Below are positions 44,513 to 53,243 of a stretch of DNA of 64,000 nt, one piece after another (positions within the stretch are counted from its first letter, which is position 1; every line of letters begins with the position of its first letter). The translations under genes were made by a program, and so were the position numbers. The stretch covers positions 186,001-250,000 of the forward strand of contig JAWKZS010000002.1 in NCBI GenBank assembly GCA_041395845.1. The letters are read 5' to 3'. The notes below the pieces were generated by a model. The model was given only the letters and a program-made list of their open reading frames with translations. It was not told where the DNA came from and searched no databases. The DNA is from Ch67 sp041395845. Lineage in GTDB: Bacteria > Pseudomonadota > Gammaproteobacteria > Pseudomonadales > Ketobacteraceae.

Positions 44513-47026
44513 TTACGCAAGCAGGGCGGCATCCACTGGCAGATCAATATAACGGCGCATTTTGTCTACCAACTGCCGGAACGTCAGCGGTTTCGCCAGG
44601 TAGTCCACCATGCCCGCTGCCAGCGCCAGATCCTTGTGTTTATCCAGCGCGTGGGCCGACAACGCAATGATTGGCGTCACAGCAAGCCCTTGTTCCCGCT
44701 GCCATTTGAGAATGCGGCTGGCGGCTTCGTAGCCATCCATCACCGGCATCTCGCAATCCATCAGGATCAGGTCGTACCGCTCACCCTGCTGAATCAGCTC
44801 CACTGCGGTGCGCCCATTGTCCGCCAGCGCGACCGAGAGATTGAGTTTTTGCAGAAAGCCCGTCATCACACTCTGGTTGATGTCGTTATCCTCCACGACC
44901 AAAATGCGCGCCAGCGCGCCGTCCATTAGCCGGGGTTCCGCTGGCGATGGGTCCCGTTTAATGTCCGGGTTGATCGCTGTGGTCAGAGACGCGCCCCCAT
45001 CAAACAGATCAAGGGCAACAGCCTGCTCGGCAATACGCACATTGTCCGGCAGCCCCAGCGGCAACTGGAACCAGAAACAGGAGCCGCGACCAAACTCGCT
45101 CTTGACACCCATCTCACCGCCCATGCGTTCGACAATCTGCTGACTGATGGCAAGGCCCAGACCACTGCCCGCAACCGACGCCACGCCTTCCGCCTGAATC
45201 CGGGAGAAGTTCTGGAACAGCTTGCGCTGATCCTGGCTTGATATGCCAACGCCGGAATCTTCCACTTCAAACCGGATCACCAGTTGCTCTGCCAGAATCT
45301 GATCTGTCAGCTGCACATTGATGTGCACAAAGCCACGCTGCGTGTATTTCAGTGCATTCGACAACAGATTCAGCAACACCTGACGGATGCGACCGGCATC
45401 ACCATGCAATTGCAGCGGCGTGCCTTCGGCAATGAAACAGCCCAGCTCGATGCGTTTGTTGCGCGCTTCGAATTCGTAGATGGCGCACACATCCTGCAGC
45501 AGCGGCTCCAGTTCGAACACGGCCGGATTCAGTTCCAGCTTGCCTGCTTCAATCCGGGAATAATCCAACACATCATTGATCACATCCTGCAGGCCGATGC
45601 CAGCGTGCTTGATCGCCGTCAGATAGCGGCGCTGGTCATCCCGCAACGGGGTGGCAAACAGCAGCTCCACCAGTCCCATGATACCGTTCATGGGTGTCCG
45701 CACTTCGTGGCTGATCTTTGCCATGAACTCGGTTTTGGTGTGACTTTCCTGCACCGCCGCCTGCACCTGCTGACTCAGCGCCGAACGTTCACGCCGTGTC
45801 TGCTGGATGCGATAACCCAGTCCCAGCGACAGCAGCAACACTTCGCTGATCCAGGCCAGACTGAGGCCGTAGGTAATCCAGCGCACATCCGACCGAAGCA
45901 CCAGCACATTGAGCGCCATCCACATGCCCATCAGCATGACCGCGCCATAACCCACTACATAAATCTGCGCAGGCGCATAACCATCACGCCAGCGCCGCAG
46001 TCCCAGCGTCAGCAAATAAACACAGACCACTAGCGTCAACACCGCCGACAGGATATGGGCCAGCATCAGGGGCACGATCAGTGACGCCACACTCAGCGCA
46101 CAAGCCAACGCGAACAACAGGATGCCCAGCGTATTTCCCAGCGGCCAGGTGCGTCTGATATCAAGAAATTCCAGACCAAACAGAATCGCCGCACCGATGC
46201 AGAGACTGAGGCTGGCCAGCACCCCCAGATCCTGCAATTCCAGACTGATCCAGAAGTTGGCCAGCGTGCCATCCATCAGGGTGGTATACCCCAGACCACC
46301 AATCACATGGAGGATGAAATACAGATACAGCGCTTCACGTGTTGTCAGGTAAAGCACGGCGTTGTACAGCAGTAGCGCCAGTGCAATGCCATACAGAATA
46401 CCCAGCCCCCACTCGACTCGCTGCTGGTTTTCGATATAGGGCAACATGTCGAATGCGCGTAGCGGAAACAGAATATTGGTTTCGGAACTGACCCGTATAA
46501 AACAGGTGGTCTGCGCCAGTGGTTCCAGGGACAGTGGCACCACATAATTGCGTACCTTGACTACCCGGCTGTCGTATTGCAGATGATCGCCACCGGGAAA
46601 GTACGTCGGCACACCCGACGGGCCATAACAGTAGAATTCAAGCTGATCCAGAACGGGATAATCGACTTCCAGCAGAATGGGTCGACGGTTCGACTGGCTG
46701 TTGAAGAGCGCGACACGAAACCAGAAATGTCCGCGCGAAAAGCCAAAGTTCGGCGCCTGGTGGCCCATGGCATTGAACTTTTCTGCCTGCCAGTATTGCT
46801 GCGCCTTTTCCACCGACGTAACGGAATCAGTATCGAACCAATGGGACAGGAACGGCGTCAGATCAAACCCCGCCAAATGACTTGGTAACTTCGCAATATC
46901 CGGATGCGATTCGTGCGCCTGCACCGCCGACGGTTGCAGCCAGCCCGTCAACAGCATCAGAACCATCAGAAATGGACAGATCTTCCAGCTATACAATCCC
47001 TTCAACACAACAGGGTTCCGTGTCAT
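44513..47026 (-). CDS. Hybrid sensor histidine kinase (7TMR-DISM type)
   Basis: 837 aa. Signal peptide, a periplasmic 7TMR-DISMED2-like beta domain (FSRGHFWFRVALFNSQSNRR), seven membrane helices (about 185-405), a HisKA phosphorylation site in FMAKISHEVRTPMNGI, an HATPase domain with the N box (RQVLLNLLSNALKYT), G boxes (DSGVGIS, GSGLGLAIS), and a C-terminal receiver with the phospho-Asp in LILMDCEMPVMDG. DISMED2 domains are thought to bind carbohydrates or similar ligands. No output regulator is adjacent apart from AraC. Start 47026 is preferred over a GTG at 47053. Confidence 0.92.
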   Translation of the reverse strand: MTRNPVVLKGLYSWKICPFLMVLMLLTGWLQPSAVQAHESHPDIAKLPSHLAGFDLTPFLSHWFDTDSVTSVEKAQQYWQAEKFNAMGHQAPNFGFSRGHFWFRVALFNSQSNRRPILLEVDYPVLDQLEFYCYGPSGVPTYFPGGDHLQYDSRVVKVRNYVVPLSLEPLAQTTCFIRVSSETNILFPLRAFDMLPYIENQQRVEWGLGILYGIALALLLYNAVLYLTTREALYLYFILHVIGGLGYTTLMDGTLANFWISLELQDLGVLASLSLCIGAAILFGLEFLDIRRTWPLGNTLGILLFALACALSVASLIVPLMLAHILSAVLTLVVCVYLLTLGLRRWRDGYAPAQIYVVGYGAVMLMGMWMALNVLVLRSDVRWITYGLSLAWISEVLLLSLGLGYRIQQTRRERSALSQQVQAAVQESHTKTEFMAKISHEVRTPMNGIMGLVELLFATPLRDDQRRYLTAIKHAGIGLQDVINDVLDYSRIEAGKLELNPAVFELEPLLQDVCAIYEFEARNKRIELGCFIAEGTPLQLHGDAGRIRQVLLNLLSNALKYTQRGFVHINVQLTDQILAEQLVIRFEVEDSGVGISSQDQRKLFQNFSRIQAEGVASVAGSGLGLAISQQIVERMGGEMGVKSEFGRGSCFWFQLPLGLPDNVRIAEQAVALDLFDGGASLTTAINPDIKRDPSPAEPRLMDGALARILVVEDNDINQSVMTGFLQKLNLSVALADNGRTAVELIQQGERYDLILMDCEMPVMDGYEAASRILKWQREQGLAVTPIIALSAHALDKHKDLALAAGMVDYLAKPLTFRQLVDKMRRYIDLPVDAALLA

Positions 47027-47106
47027 GAATGATTCGGACGTAGCATATAACACTGGTAGAGGGGATCAAAGGATTACAGCAGCGACCCGTGGACAATCAG
47101 ATTGTG

Positions 47107-47811
47107 CTACCAGCCCATTACCTGCTTGACGAAAGGCAGGGTGATCAGACGCTGCTGGGACAGGGACTGCTGGTCAAGCCGCTGCAACACCTGCTGCAAT
47201 GACAGCATGTCACGACTGGAACGCTGCAGGATGAACGCAGCCACCTCATCGTTGAGGGCGAAGCCGCGCTGGTGGGCTGCCTGACACAGTACCTGACACT
47301 TGTCGTCATCGGTAAGGCTGTGCACCTGATACAGTTCCATGGCCATGAACCGTGATTGCAGATCCGCCAGCAAAGGTGGCAACTGACGTGGCGGCAGGCT
47401 GGCGGTCACCACCAGACTCGCACCGGCATCCCGCTGGCGGTTATACAGGTGGAACAGCGCTTCCTCCCAGCTGGCGGTTCCCAGCAGGCGGTCCACATCA
47501 TCGATACACAGCAGATCCCAGTCCTGCATTTCCGCCAGCACATCTGCCTGCAACCGCAGCAGTTCCCGTCCCGCCAGATAGAGGCATCCGATACCCTGCT
47601 GTTGCGCCTGCAGGCACAACGCCTGCAGCAGATGACTCTTGCCTGCTGACCCGCTGCCCCACAGATAGAACAGTGCACGCTCGTCACCATCTGCCAAGCG
47701 CTGCAAACGGTAGAGCAGCTGCTCGTTGCCTTTGGGATAAAAGCTGGCGAAGTCGGGATCAGGCACCCCGGACAGGGGCAATGTCAGCTGGACAAGGGCG
47801 GCATCAGTCAT
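47107..47811 (-). CDS. hda: DnaA regulatory inactivator Hda
   Basis: 234 aa, DnaA-like AAA+ protein that, bound to the sliding clamp, stimulates DnaA-ATP hydrolysis after initiation. N-terminal QLTLPLSGVPDPDFASFYP contains the clamp-binding QL(T)LPL motif at the start; Walker A is LWGSGSAGKSHLLQAL, Walker B LLCIDDVDRLLG. The ATG at 47811 overlaps the stop of the phosphatidyltransferase gene by 4 nt. In Pseudomonas hda lies next to DUF2069 and wrbA; here the 45-kb island lies between. Confidence 0.94.
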   Translation of the reverse strand: MTDAALVQLTLPLSGVPDPDFASFYPKGNEQLLYRLQRLADGDERALFYLWGSGSAGKSHLLQALCLQAQQQGIGCLYLAGRELLRLQADVLAEMQDWDLLCIDDVDRLLGTASWEEALFHLYNRQRDAGASLVVTASLPPRQLPPLLADLQSRFMAMELYQVHSLTDDDKCQVLCQAAHQRGFALNDEVAAFILQRSSRDMLSLQQVLQRLDQQSLSQQRLITLPFVKQVMGW

Positions 47812-48372
47812 GCGGGACGGCCTCGGTGACGCTGGCGATATCCCTGCACCCCCATCTGGACATACTGATAAAGGCTGACCAGACAGAGGATCAGCAACAG
47901 CCACGGATACCCGGAGAAAAACCAGCCGGGAAGCGGCAGAAACGCCTGATGCGCAACGATGGCGATACCCACCAGGATCTGGCAGAACGTACAGACCTTG
48001 CTGACCCAGGTGGGCTGTCCCTGATACTTGCCCACCAGAAACCAGTAAGCGATGGCCCCCGAAAAAATAATGACATCGCGGCCAACCACTACTGCCACCA
48101 GCCACCAGGGCATCTGGCCAAGCCAGCCCAGGCAAAGATAGGTAGTTACCAGCAGAATCTTGTCGGCCACCGGATCGGCAATGGAACCGAACAGGGTGCG
48201 CCAGCCAAAGTAACGGGCCAGAAACCCATCAAGGCCATCGGTGAACCCGGCAATGAACAGCAGCACCAGCGCCGCCATGTACTGCTCCCGCAGCAACATC
48301 ACGGCGAACGGCACCACCAGCGCGATGCGCAGGACAGTGAGTGTTGGGAATCTGACGCAGGTAATCCGTCAC
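47808..48372 (-). pseudogene. CDP-alcohol phosphatidyltransferase, frame broken near the start
   Basis: PgsA/cardiolipin-synthase-like membrane enzyme. The catalytic motif is intact: DGLDGFLARYFGW then GSIADPVADK, that is DGxxARx8GxxxDxxxD. The expected start is the GTG at 48372 (GGGAG 7 nt upstream), giving VTDYLRQIPNT, but the sequence leaves frame around 48338-48343, where CT appears missing from a CTCT-like run (needed for NTLTVLRIALVVP). Downstream the frame is open to 47808. Likely an assembly error, since the neighbouring DUF2066 gene is also broken within 110 bp. Which phospholipid head group it handles is not clear. Confidence 0.78.
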
Positions 48373-48388
48373 GAACGGCTCCCGTCCT

Positions 48389-49572
48389 TCAGCCTCGCCA
48401 GCGGTAACGGACGACCACAGGGGCCGGGGCTGTTTCCGTTGCAGGCTGCGGCTCGCAATGGCGGCGTCATCCATGCCGGCCTCTGTTGCATCCAGCACGG
48501 GCTCTGCCGCAGGCTCGGCAGGTACTACAACCGGTTCCTGCACAGGCGCATCTTCAACCGGTACCAGTTTGCGATCGACCCGCAAGGTCTGCTCCAAAGC
48601 CTCGAGTCCACTGGCGGGCGTTACCAGAAAGCGGATCCGGTTGCCGTCGACCACCTGCATGCGGTAGGTCGTGATGGCAAGCAGGGAGTCCAGGTAGCGG
48701 GTCAGCGCAGCATAATCATTGAGACCATCGACGGCGCTGACGTCCAGCACGATCTGCTCAGCCGCGCCATCGGACGCAACCAGGGCATACTTGGCACCCA
48801 CCTTGTCGACCACCTGATCCACCAGCTGACGCAATCCCGAGGCCACATCCCCGCGCGCCACCTCGATCCATACGGGCTGGCCATCGAGCTGCAGCATCGC
48901 ATTGATCTGAATGGCTGTGGCGGATTCCCGCACCTTGGCCATCAACACCACCGGCGTCTGATAACGCTGGGAAGCAGCCAGCACCGGCTCCGGGAACATG
49001 CCCCAGATGTCACCAAGCGACACCAGGGCCTGATCATCGGCATCAAAATCCGCAAAACGCAGGGAAACACCACGGCGACGGGCTTCATCCTGAAGCATCT
49101 GGAAGGGCCCTGGCATGCTGTTGCTATTGACCAGTTCCCGATCCAGCCCCTGTTCCCAGGCCATCCAGACCAGAATGCGGGGCCGGTTGCTACTCCACAA
49201 CGGCAGGCTGTTACGGCGCAGCAGATTGTTGATGCCGTTGGCATCGAACTGGATGTTCAGGTATACACCGGCGGAGCCCGCCACCGTTTCGGAACGGGTT
49301 TCATAGCCGTACTGTACGACATAGCGTTCGGCGCTACCCTGGGCCGCCTGAACCGTTTCCTGAAACGCCACGGCGGAATCCCCGCTCACCCTTACCAGCA
49401 CCTGGAGGAAGCCATCTGCCACCGCCCGCTTGCGCTCAGCATCGCTGCGATCCGCAACCGGAATGGACGCCTGGTACAGCCCTTTCACCTGGGCCGCCTG
49501 CACCAGACCTGCGGTCATCATCAGCAATGCCGCAACCAGCAATGTATACAGAGCCTGCGCCGACTTCTTCAT
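48389..49572 (-). pseudogene. DUF2066 protein with a frameshift near its C-terminus
   Basis: DUF2066 exported protein of unknown function, found between hda and purM in many gammaproteobacteria. From ATG 49572 it has a signal peptide (ending near LVQAAQ) and about 370 good residues (for example VADGFLQVLVRVSGDSAVAF). Around 48455 the frame shifts: the alternative frame gives a Pro/Ala tail ending PVVVRYRWRG and a stop at 48389, a natural end 16 nt before the next gene's GTG. Without correction the frame would run on through the downstream gene as meaningless sequence. Probably a sequencing error. Confidence 0.8.
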
Positions 49573-49668
49573 AACGTCCCGGGATACCTCAAGAATCGCT
49601 CGAGCGCGAGAGTGTACAACGGAGCCGACAGGGTTAAAACCGAAACCTGTGGTGCCCGCCCTTCGTGA

Positions 49669-49697
49669 TTGGGCTTGGCGGCAAGTCCTGATAGAAT
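49669..49697 (+). promoter_or_regulatory. Sigma-70-like promoter of purM
   Basis: TTGGGC (49669-49674), a 17-bp spacer and TAGAAT (49692-49697), 59 bp upstream of the purM ATG, in the divergent gap with DUF2066. The -10 is good (five of six); the -35 is moderate. I do not see a clear PurR palindrome. Confidence 0.6.
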
Positions 49698-49755
49698 ACG
49701 CCCCCTGTCGCCCTTGCGGCCCCCTTTTCACCCAGATACGGACCCAACGCGCCCT

Positions 49756-50817
49756 ATGTCGAAGCAACCGTCGAACCCGTCTCAACCCTCCCTCAGCTAC
49801 AAGGACGCCGGCGTCGATATCACGGCCGGTAACGAGCTGGTCCAGCGGATCAAGGGCGTGGCCAAGCGCACCCGGCGGCCGGAAGTCCTGGGTGGCCTGG
49901 GCGGATTCGGCGCCCTGTGCGAAATCCCCGCCAAGTACCGCCAGCCGGTACTGGTGAGCGGCACCGATGGCGTGGGCACCAAGCTGCGTCTGGCTATCGA
50001 TCTGAAAAAGCACGACACCGTGGGTATCGATCTGGTGGCCATGTGTGTGAATGATCTGATTGTCACCGGTGCCGAGCCCCTGTTCTTCCTCGACTATTAC
50101 GCCACCGGGCACCTGGATGTGGACGTGGCCGCAAGCGTCATCACCGGCATCGGCACCGGCTGCGAGCAGGCCGGCTGTGCCCTGGTGGGTGGCGAAACTG
50201 CCGAAATGCCCGGCATGTACGAAGGCGACGACTACGATCTGGCCGGTTTCTGCGTCGGCGTGGTGGAAAAAGCCAACATCATCGACGGCAGCAAGGTCAA
50301 GGCCGGCGACGTGCTGATCGCCCTGGCCTCCTCCGGCCCCCACTCCAACGGCTATTCCCTGATTCGCAAGATCATCGAGGTCGCCAAGGCTGACCTGAAC
50401 CAGGAACTGGACGGCAAGCCGCTGAAAGACCTGCTGCTGGAGCCCACCCGCATCTACGTCAAGAACCTGCTGGCCCTGGCCGAACAGGTGGAAGTGAAGG
50501 CGCTGGCCCATATTACCGGCGGCGGCCTGCTGGAAAACGTGCCGCGGGTACTGCCGGAATACACCAAGGCGGAAATCGACACCACCAGCTGGCAGCTGCC
50601 AGCGGTGTTCCAGTGGCTGCAGCAGAGCGGCAACGTGGCGATGCGGGAAATGCACCGCACTTTCAACTGCGGCGTGGGCATGGTCATCTGCGTTGGCAGC
50701 GAACAAGCCGACAAGGCCCTGGGTATTCTCAAAGACCTGGGCGAAACCGCCTGGATCGTAGGTAACATCGTTGCCAGCACTGATCAGGAACCGGAAACCG
50801 TGCTCAAGGGCCTCTGA
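49756..50817 (+). CDS. purM: Phosphoribosylformylglycinamidine cyclo-ligase
   Basis: 353 aa. It makes aminoimidazole ribotide (AIR) from FGAM and ATP in purine synthesis. ATP/substrate motifs: LVSGTDGVGTKLRLA near 68, CVNDLIVTGAEPLFFLDYYA near 97, ALVGGETAEMPGMY near 140, and ALAHITGGGLLENVPRVLP near 240. ATG 49756 is taken because the protein then starts with a short tail before LSYKDAGVDI. It is followed by purN after a hairpin-containing 75-nt gap. Confidence 0.97.
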   Translation: MSKQPSNPSQPSLSYKDAGVDITAGNELVQRIKGVAKRTRRPEVLGGLGGFGALCEIPAKYRQPVLVSGTDGVGTKLRLAIDLKKHDTVGIDLVAMCVNDLIVTGAEPLFFLDYYATGHLDVDVAASVITGIGTGCEQAGCALVGGETAEMPGMYEGDDYDLAGFCVGVVEKANIIDGSKVKAGDVLIALASSGPHSNGYSLIRKIIEVAKADLNQELDGKPLKDLLLEPTRIYVKNLLALAEQVEVKALAHITGGGLLENVPRVLPEYTKAEIDTTSWQLPAVFQWLQQSGNVAMREMHRTFNCGVGMVICVGSEQADKALGILKDLGETAWIVGNIVASTDQEPETVLKGL

Positions 50818-50827
50818 TGCTCTTCCG

Positions 50828-50854
50828 GCCGCAGGTGCTCAATGGCCCTGCGGC
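50828..50854. repeat. Hairpin in the purM-purN gap
   Basis: GCCGCAGG (50828-50835) and CCTGCGGC (50847-50854) form a perfect 8-bp stem with an 11-nt loop. No U-tract follows, so it may tune purN expression or mRNA stability rather than terminate. Confidence 0.45.
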
Positions 50855-50892
50855 TGCCTCCATACCCGTTTCACCAGCCAGACAGCCAATTC

Positions 50893-51546
50893 ATGAGCCA
50901 ATCCCCCGCCATCGTTGTCCTGATTTCCGGCAGCGGCACCAATCTGCAAGCCATCATCGACGCCATTGAAGCAGGCCAGATTCACGGTCACATCGCCCTG
51001 GTCATCAGCAACCGCCCGGACGCAATGGGACTGGAGCGGGCCGCCCGCCACGGCATTCCCACACAGGTAATCGATCACAAGGAATATGACGGCCGCGATG
51101 CCTTTGATCAGGCCCTGCAGCAGGCGATCGAAGCCCGGCAGCCGGCGCTGGTGGTACTGGCCGGCTTCATGCGCATCCTCACCGACGGGTTTGTGCGGCA
51201 TTTCGAGGGCCGTCTGGTGAACATTCACCCGTCCCTGTTGCCCAAGTTCAAAGGCCTGAACACCCATGCCCGCGCCATCGACGCCGGTGAAACGGAGCAT
51301 GGCTGCAGCGTGCATTTTGTGACGCCGGAACTGGATGCCGGCGCGGTGATCGGGCAGGCTCGGGTTGCCATTGCCAGCGATGACACGGCAGACTCGCTGG
51401 CGGCAAAAGTGCAACGACTGGAACACAAACTCTATCCGGCCTGCGTGGCCCTGTTCTGCCAGGGTGCACTCACGGTCAAAGGCGATGTGGCTTATCTGGA
51501 TGGCAAGCCGCTGCCCACCACCGGCCTGGATCTGACCGAGGAATAA
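50893..51546 (+). CDS. purN: Phosphoribosylglycinamide formyltransferase (folate-dependent)
   Basis: 217 aa. It transfers formyl from 10-formyltetrahydrofolate to GAR. GAR-binding loop LISGSGTNLQAII at the N-terminus; catalytic Asn-His in LVNIHPSLLPKFKG; the late catalytic Asp in TPELDAGAVIGQ. The start MSQSPAIVVL at 50893 fits the family; the earlier in-frame ATG at 50842 lies within the hairpin region. It follows purM and precedes DUF3108 by 2 nt, as in Pseudomonas. Confidence 0.96.
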   Translation: MSQSPAIVVLISGSGTNLQAIIDAIEAGQIHGHIALVISNRPDAMGLERAARHGIPTQVIDHKEYDGRDAFDQALQQAIEARQPALVVLAGFMRILTDGFVRHFEGRLVNIHPSLLPKFKGLNTHARAIDAGETEHGCSVHFVTPELDAGAVIGQARVAIASDDTADSLAAKVQRLEHKLYPACVALFCQGALTVKGDVAYLDGKPLPTTGLDLTEE

Positions 51547-51548
51547 AC

Positions 51549-52250
51549 ATGGCTGTTACCCTGCGGCTGCTGGTGCTGCTGTCATCCCTGCTGGCAATGC
51601 CACTCCTGGCTGCCGACCTGAATCAGGTTCTGCAACCCTTCGAGGCCCATTACAAAGGCCGCGCCAACGGGCTGGCGGTGGGCGATCTGGGCGTGCGCGA
51701 ACTCAAGGCCCTGGGCAACAACCGCTATCAGCTGCAGTACCGGGCCGAAGCGATGATCTATTCCCTCGAAGAAACCAGCGTATTCATGGTGGAAGACGGC
51801 CAGCTCAAACCGCTGCAGTACCGCTCCAACCGTGGCAGCTTCTTCAGCCGGCGCAAGGCGGCACTGGACTTCGACTGGGGCAAAAATACTGGCCGCTACG
51901 ACTACAAAGGCAAGACGGGCAGCTTTCCGCTACAGCCCAACGCCCAGGACCCGCTCAGCGGCAGCATCGAGCTGGCGCGGCTGCTCGCTCCCGAACAGGA
52001 ACACATCCAGTATCTGGAAGCTGAAAAGAAAAAGATTGGCACCAATGAACTGATCCTGATCGACCAGCCGGAACTGCAGACCGCGATTGGTACCATCAAG
52101 ACCTGGCATCTGCAGCGTATTCACCGCGACCCGGAACGCAAGACCGAGATCTGGCTGCACCATCAGTACCCCGCCATTCCGGTGCGCGTTCACCAGAATG
52201 ACGAGGGGGACGAGTTCCAGCTGGATATCGTCCGCTTCGAATTGAAATAA
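51549..52250 (+). CDS. DUF3108 exported protein
   Basis: 233 aa. A signal peptide ends near MPLLAAD, so it is periplasmic. The rest matches DUF3108 (PFEAHYKGRANGLAVGDLG, YRAEAMIYSLEETSVFMV, ending in a beta-rich HHQYPAIPVRV segment). The family lies downstream of purN in many gammaproteobacteria; its role is unknown. Its stop abuts that of the LPP20 gene on the other strand (52250/52251). Confidence 0.88.
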   Translation: MAVTLRLLVLLSSLLAMPLLAADLNQVLQPFEAHYKGRANGLAVGDLGVRELKALGNNRYQLQYRAEAMIYSLEETSVFMVEDGQLKPLQYRSNRGSFFSRRKAALDFDWGKNTGRYDYKGKTGSFPLQPNAQDPLSGSIELARLLAPEQEHIQYLEAEKKKIGTNELILIDQPELQTAIGTIKTWHLQRIHRDPERKTEIWLHHQYPAIPVRVHQNDEGDEFQLDIVRFELK

Positions 52251-53243
52251 CTACTGTTCAGTGGAGGTGGTCAGCATCTCGAACAGCTGACCGGGCAGCT
52301 GCTGATTCAAACTGTCGCGCAGACGCTGACCCACCAGGGATTCATCGGTTGCGGAGGCTTTGACCGGCCAGCGCTGCTTGCCGATCACGGTATTGCCATC
52401 GGTGAGCACCAGTTCGTAGGAACCCCGTATCCAGTACCAGCCCTGCCTGCGCTCGGGGGCCGTGGTATCCATCAGGCCGGTAAAGCGCAGATTGGACGCC
52501 GGATCGATCTGGATACCCAGCTGACCCACCGCCCGCTGCAGCTCCATCTTCACAGACGGATCGTCCGCCTCAACGGCACAGCGCAGGCTCGCCAATGCCT
52601 GCCGGATGGTGTCTTCGATCACGGCGGTACTGTGGCGGGCATTGATACCCTGGCCATCGGCCACCACCAGCAGACTGCGTTGTACCTGATCGCGCGATGC
52701 CTGTACCAGGCGCGCCTGATTCAGTGCAGCCAGGGCCGCCACCGGATTGGGCGCCTGCTGTTCGGCATAGGCCATCAGACTGTCAACCTTGCGATCGGCT
52801 TCCAGAATGCTTTGGCGGAAACGGCTGGCCGCTGCCTGCCTGTCCAGTATCGCCAGTGCATGAATGCGCCCCTGCTCGGTTTCGTAATACTCCACCACCT
52901 TGGCACCTTCCACCACCTGACGTGCTTCGGTATTGATGGTGCGACTGAGGCGCTGTTCATTGCTGGCAATGGCCCCCTCCGCCCCGCTACTCACCTGGGC
53001 CGACGAAAAATCCAGGCTCGATTCCGTCACCTGCACTTCAAAAATCTTTGCCAGATTCGCCAGCGCCCGGTCAGCGGCCGTCTGGCGGTCATCCGCCGAA
53101 CCGGTCGCACTCAGGTACTGCTGTTCGGAATAACCGGCCGAAGGATTATCGATCCAGTCGGGAATGGAAGTCGCGCAACCTGCCAGTTGCAGGGCAGCGG
53201 CCAGTGCGCCAATACGAATGATCCTGTCCATAGGGTATCTCAT
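52251..53243 (-). CDS. LPP20-like lipoprotein (first of two)
   Basis: 330 aa. Lipobox LAGC, then the LPP20-like start PDWIDNPSAGYSEQQYLSATGSADD and RALANLAKIFEVQVTES, as in proteins related to Helicobacter LPP20. A longer C-terminal part (from about residue 190) seems unique to this copy. It overlaps the COG3014 gene by ATGA and is last in a four-gene lipoprotein operon that includes an LpoB-like activator, which suggests work at the outer membrane or cell wall. Confidence 0.82.
   Translation of the reverse strand: MRYPMDRIIRIGALAAALQLAGCATSIPDWIDNPSAGYSEQQYLSATGSADDRQTAADRALANLAKIFEVQVTESSLDFSSAQVSSGAEGAIASNEQRLSRTINTEARQVVEGAKVVEYYETEQGRIHALAILDRQAAASRFRQSILEADRKVDSLMAYAEQQAPNPVAALAALNQARLVQASRDQVQRSLLVVADGQGINARHSTAVIEDTIRQALASLRCAVEADDPSVKMELQRAVGQLGIQIDPASNLRFTGLMDTTAPERRQGWYWIRGSYELVLTDGNTVIGKQRWPVKASATDESLVGQRLRDSLNQQLPGQLFEMLTTSTEQ

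Noticed and set aside
48229..50706. Open frame of 825 codons on the minus strand that spans DUF2066 and continues across purM
   Set aside because: Only the DUF2066 part has homology; the purM side is the antisense of a strongly conserved gene and the downstream end is out of frame with the phosphatidyltransferase. It arises from a frameshift and GC-rich codon bias.
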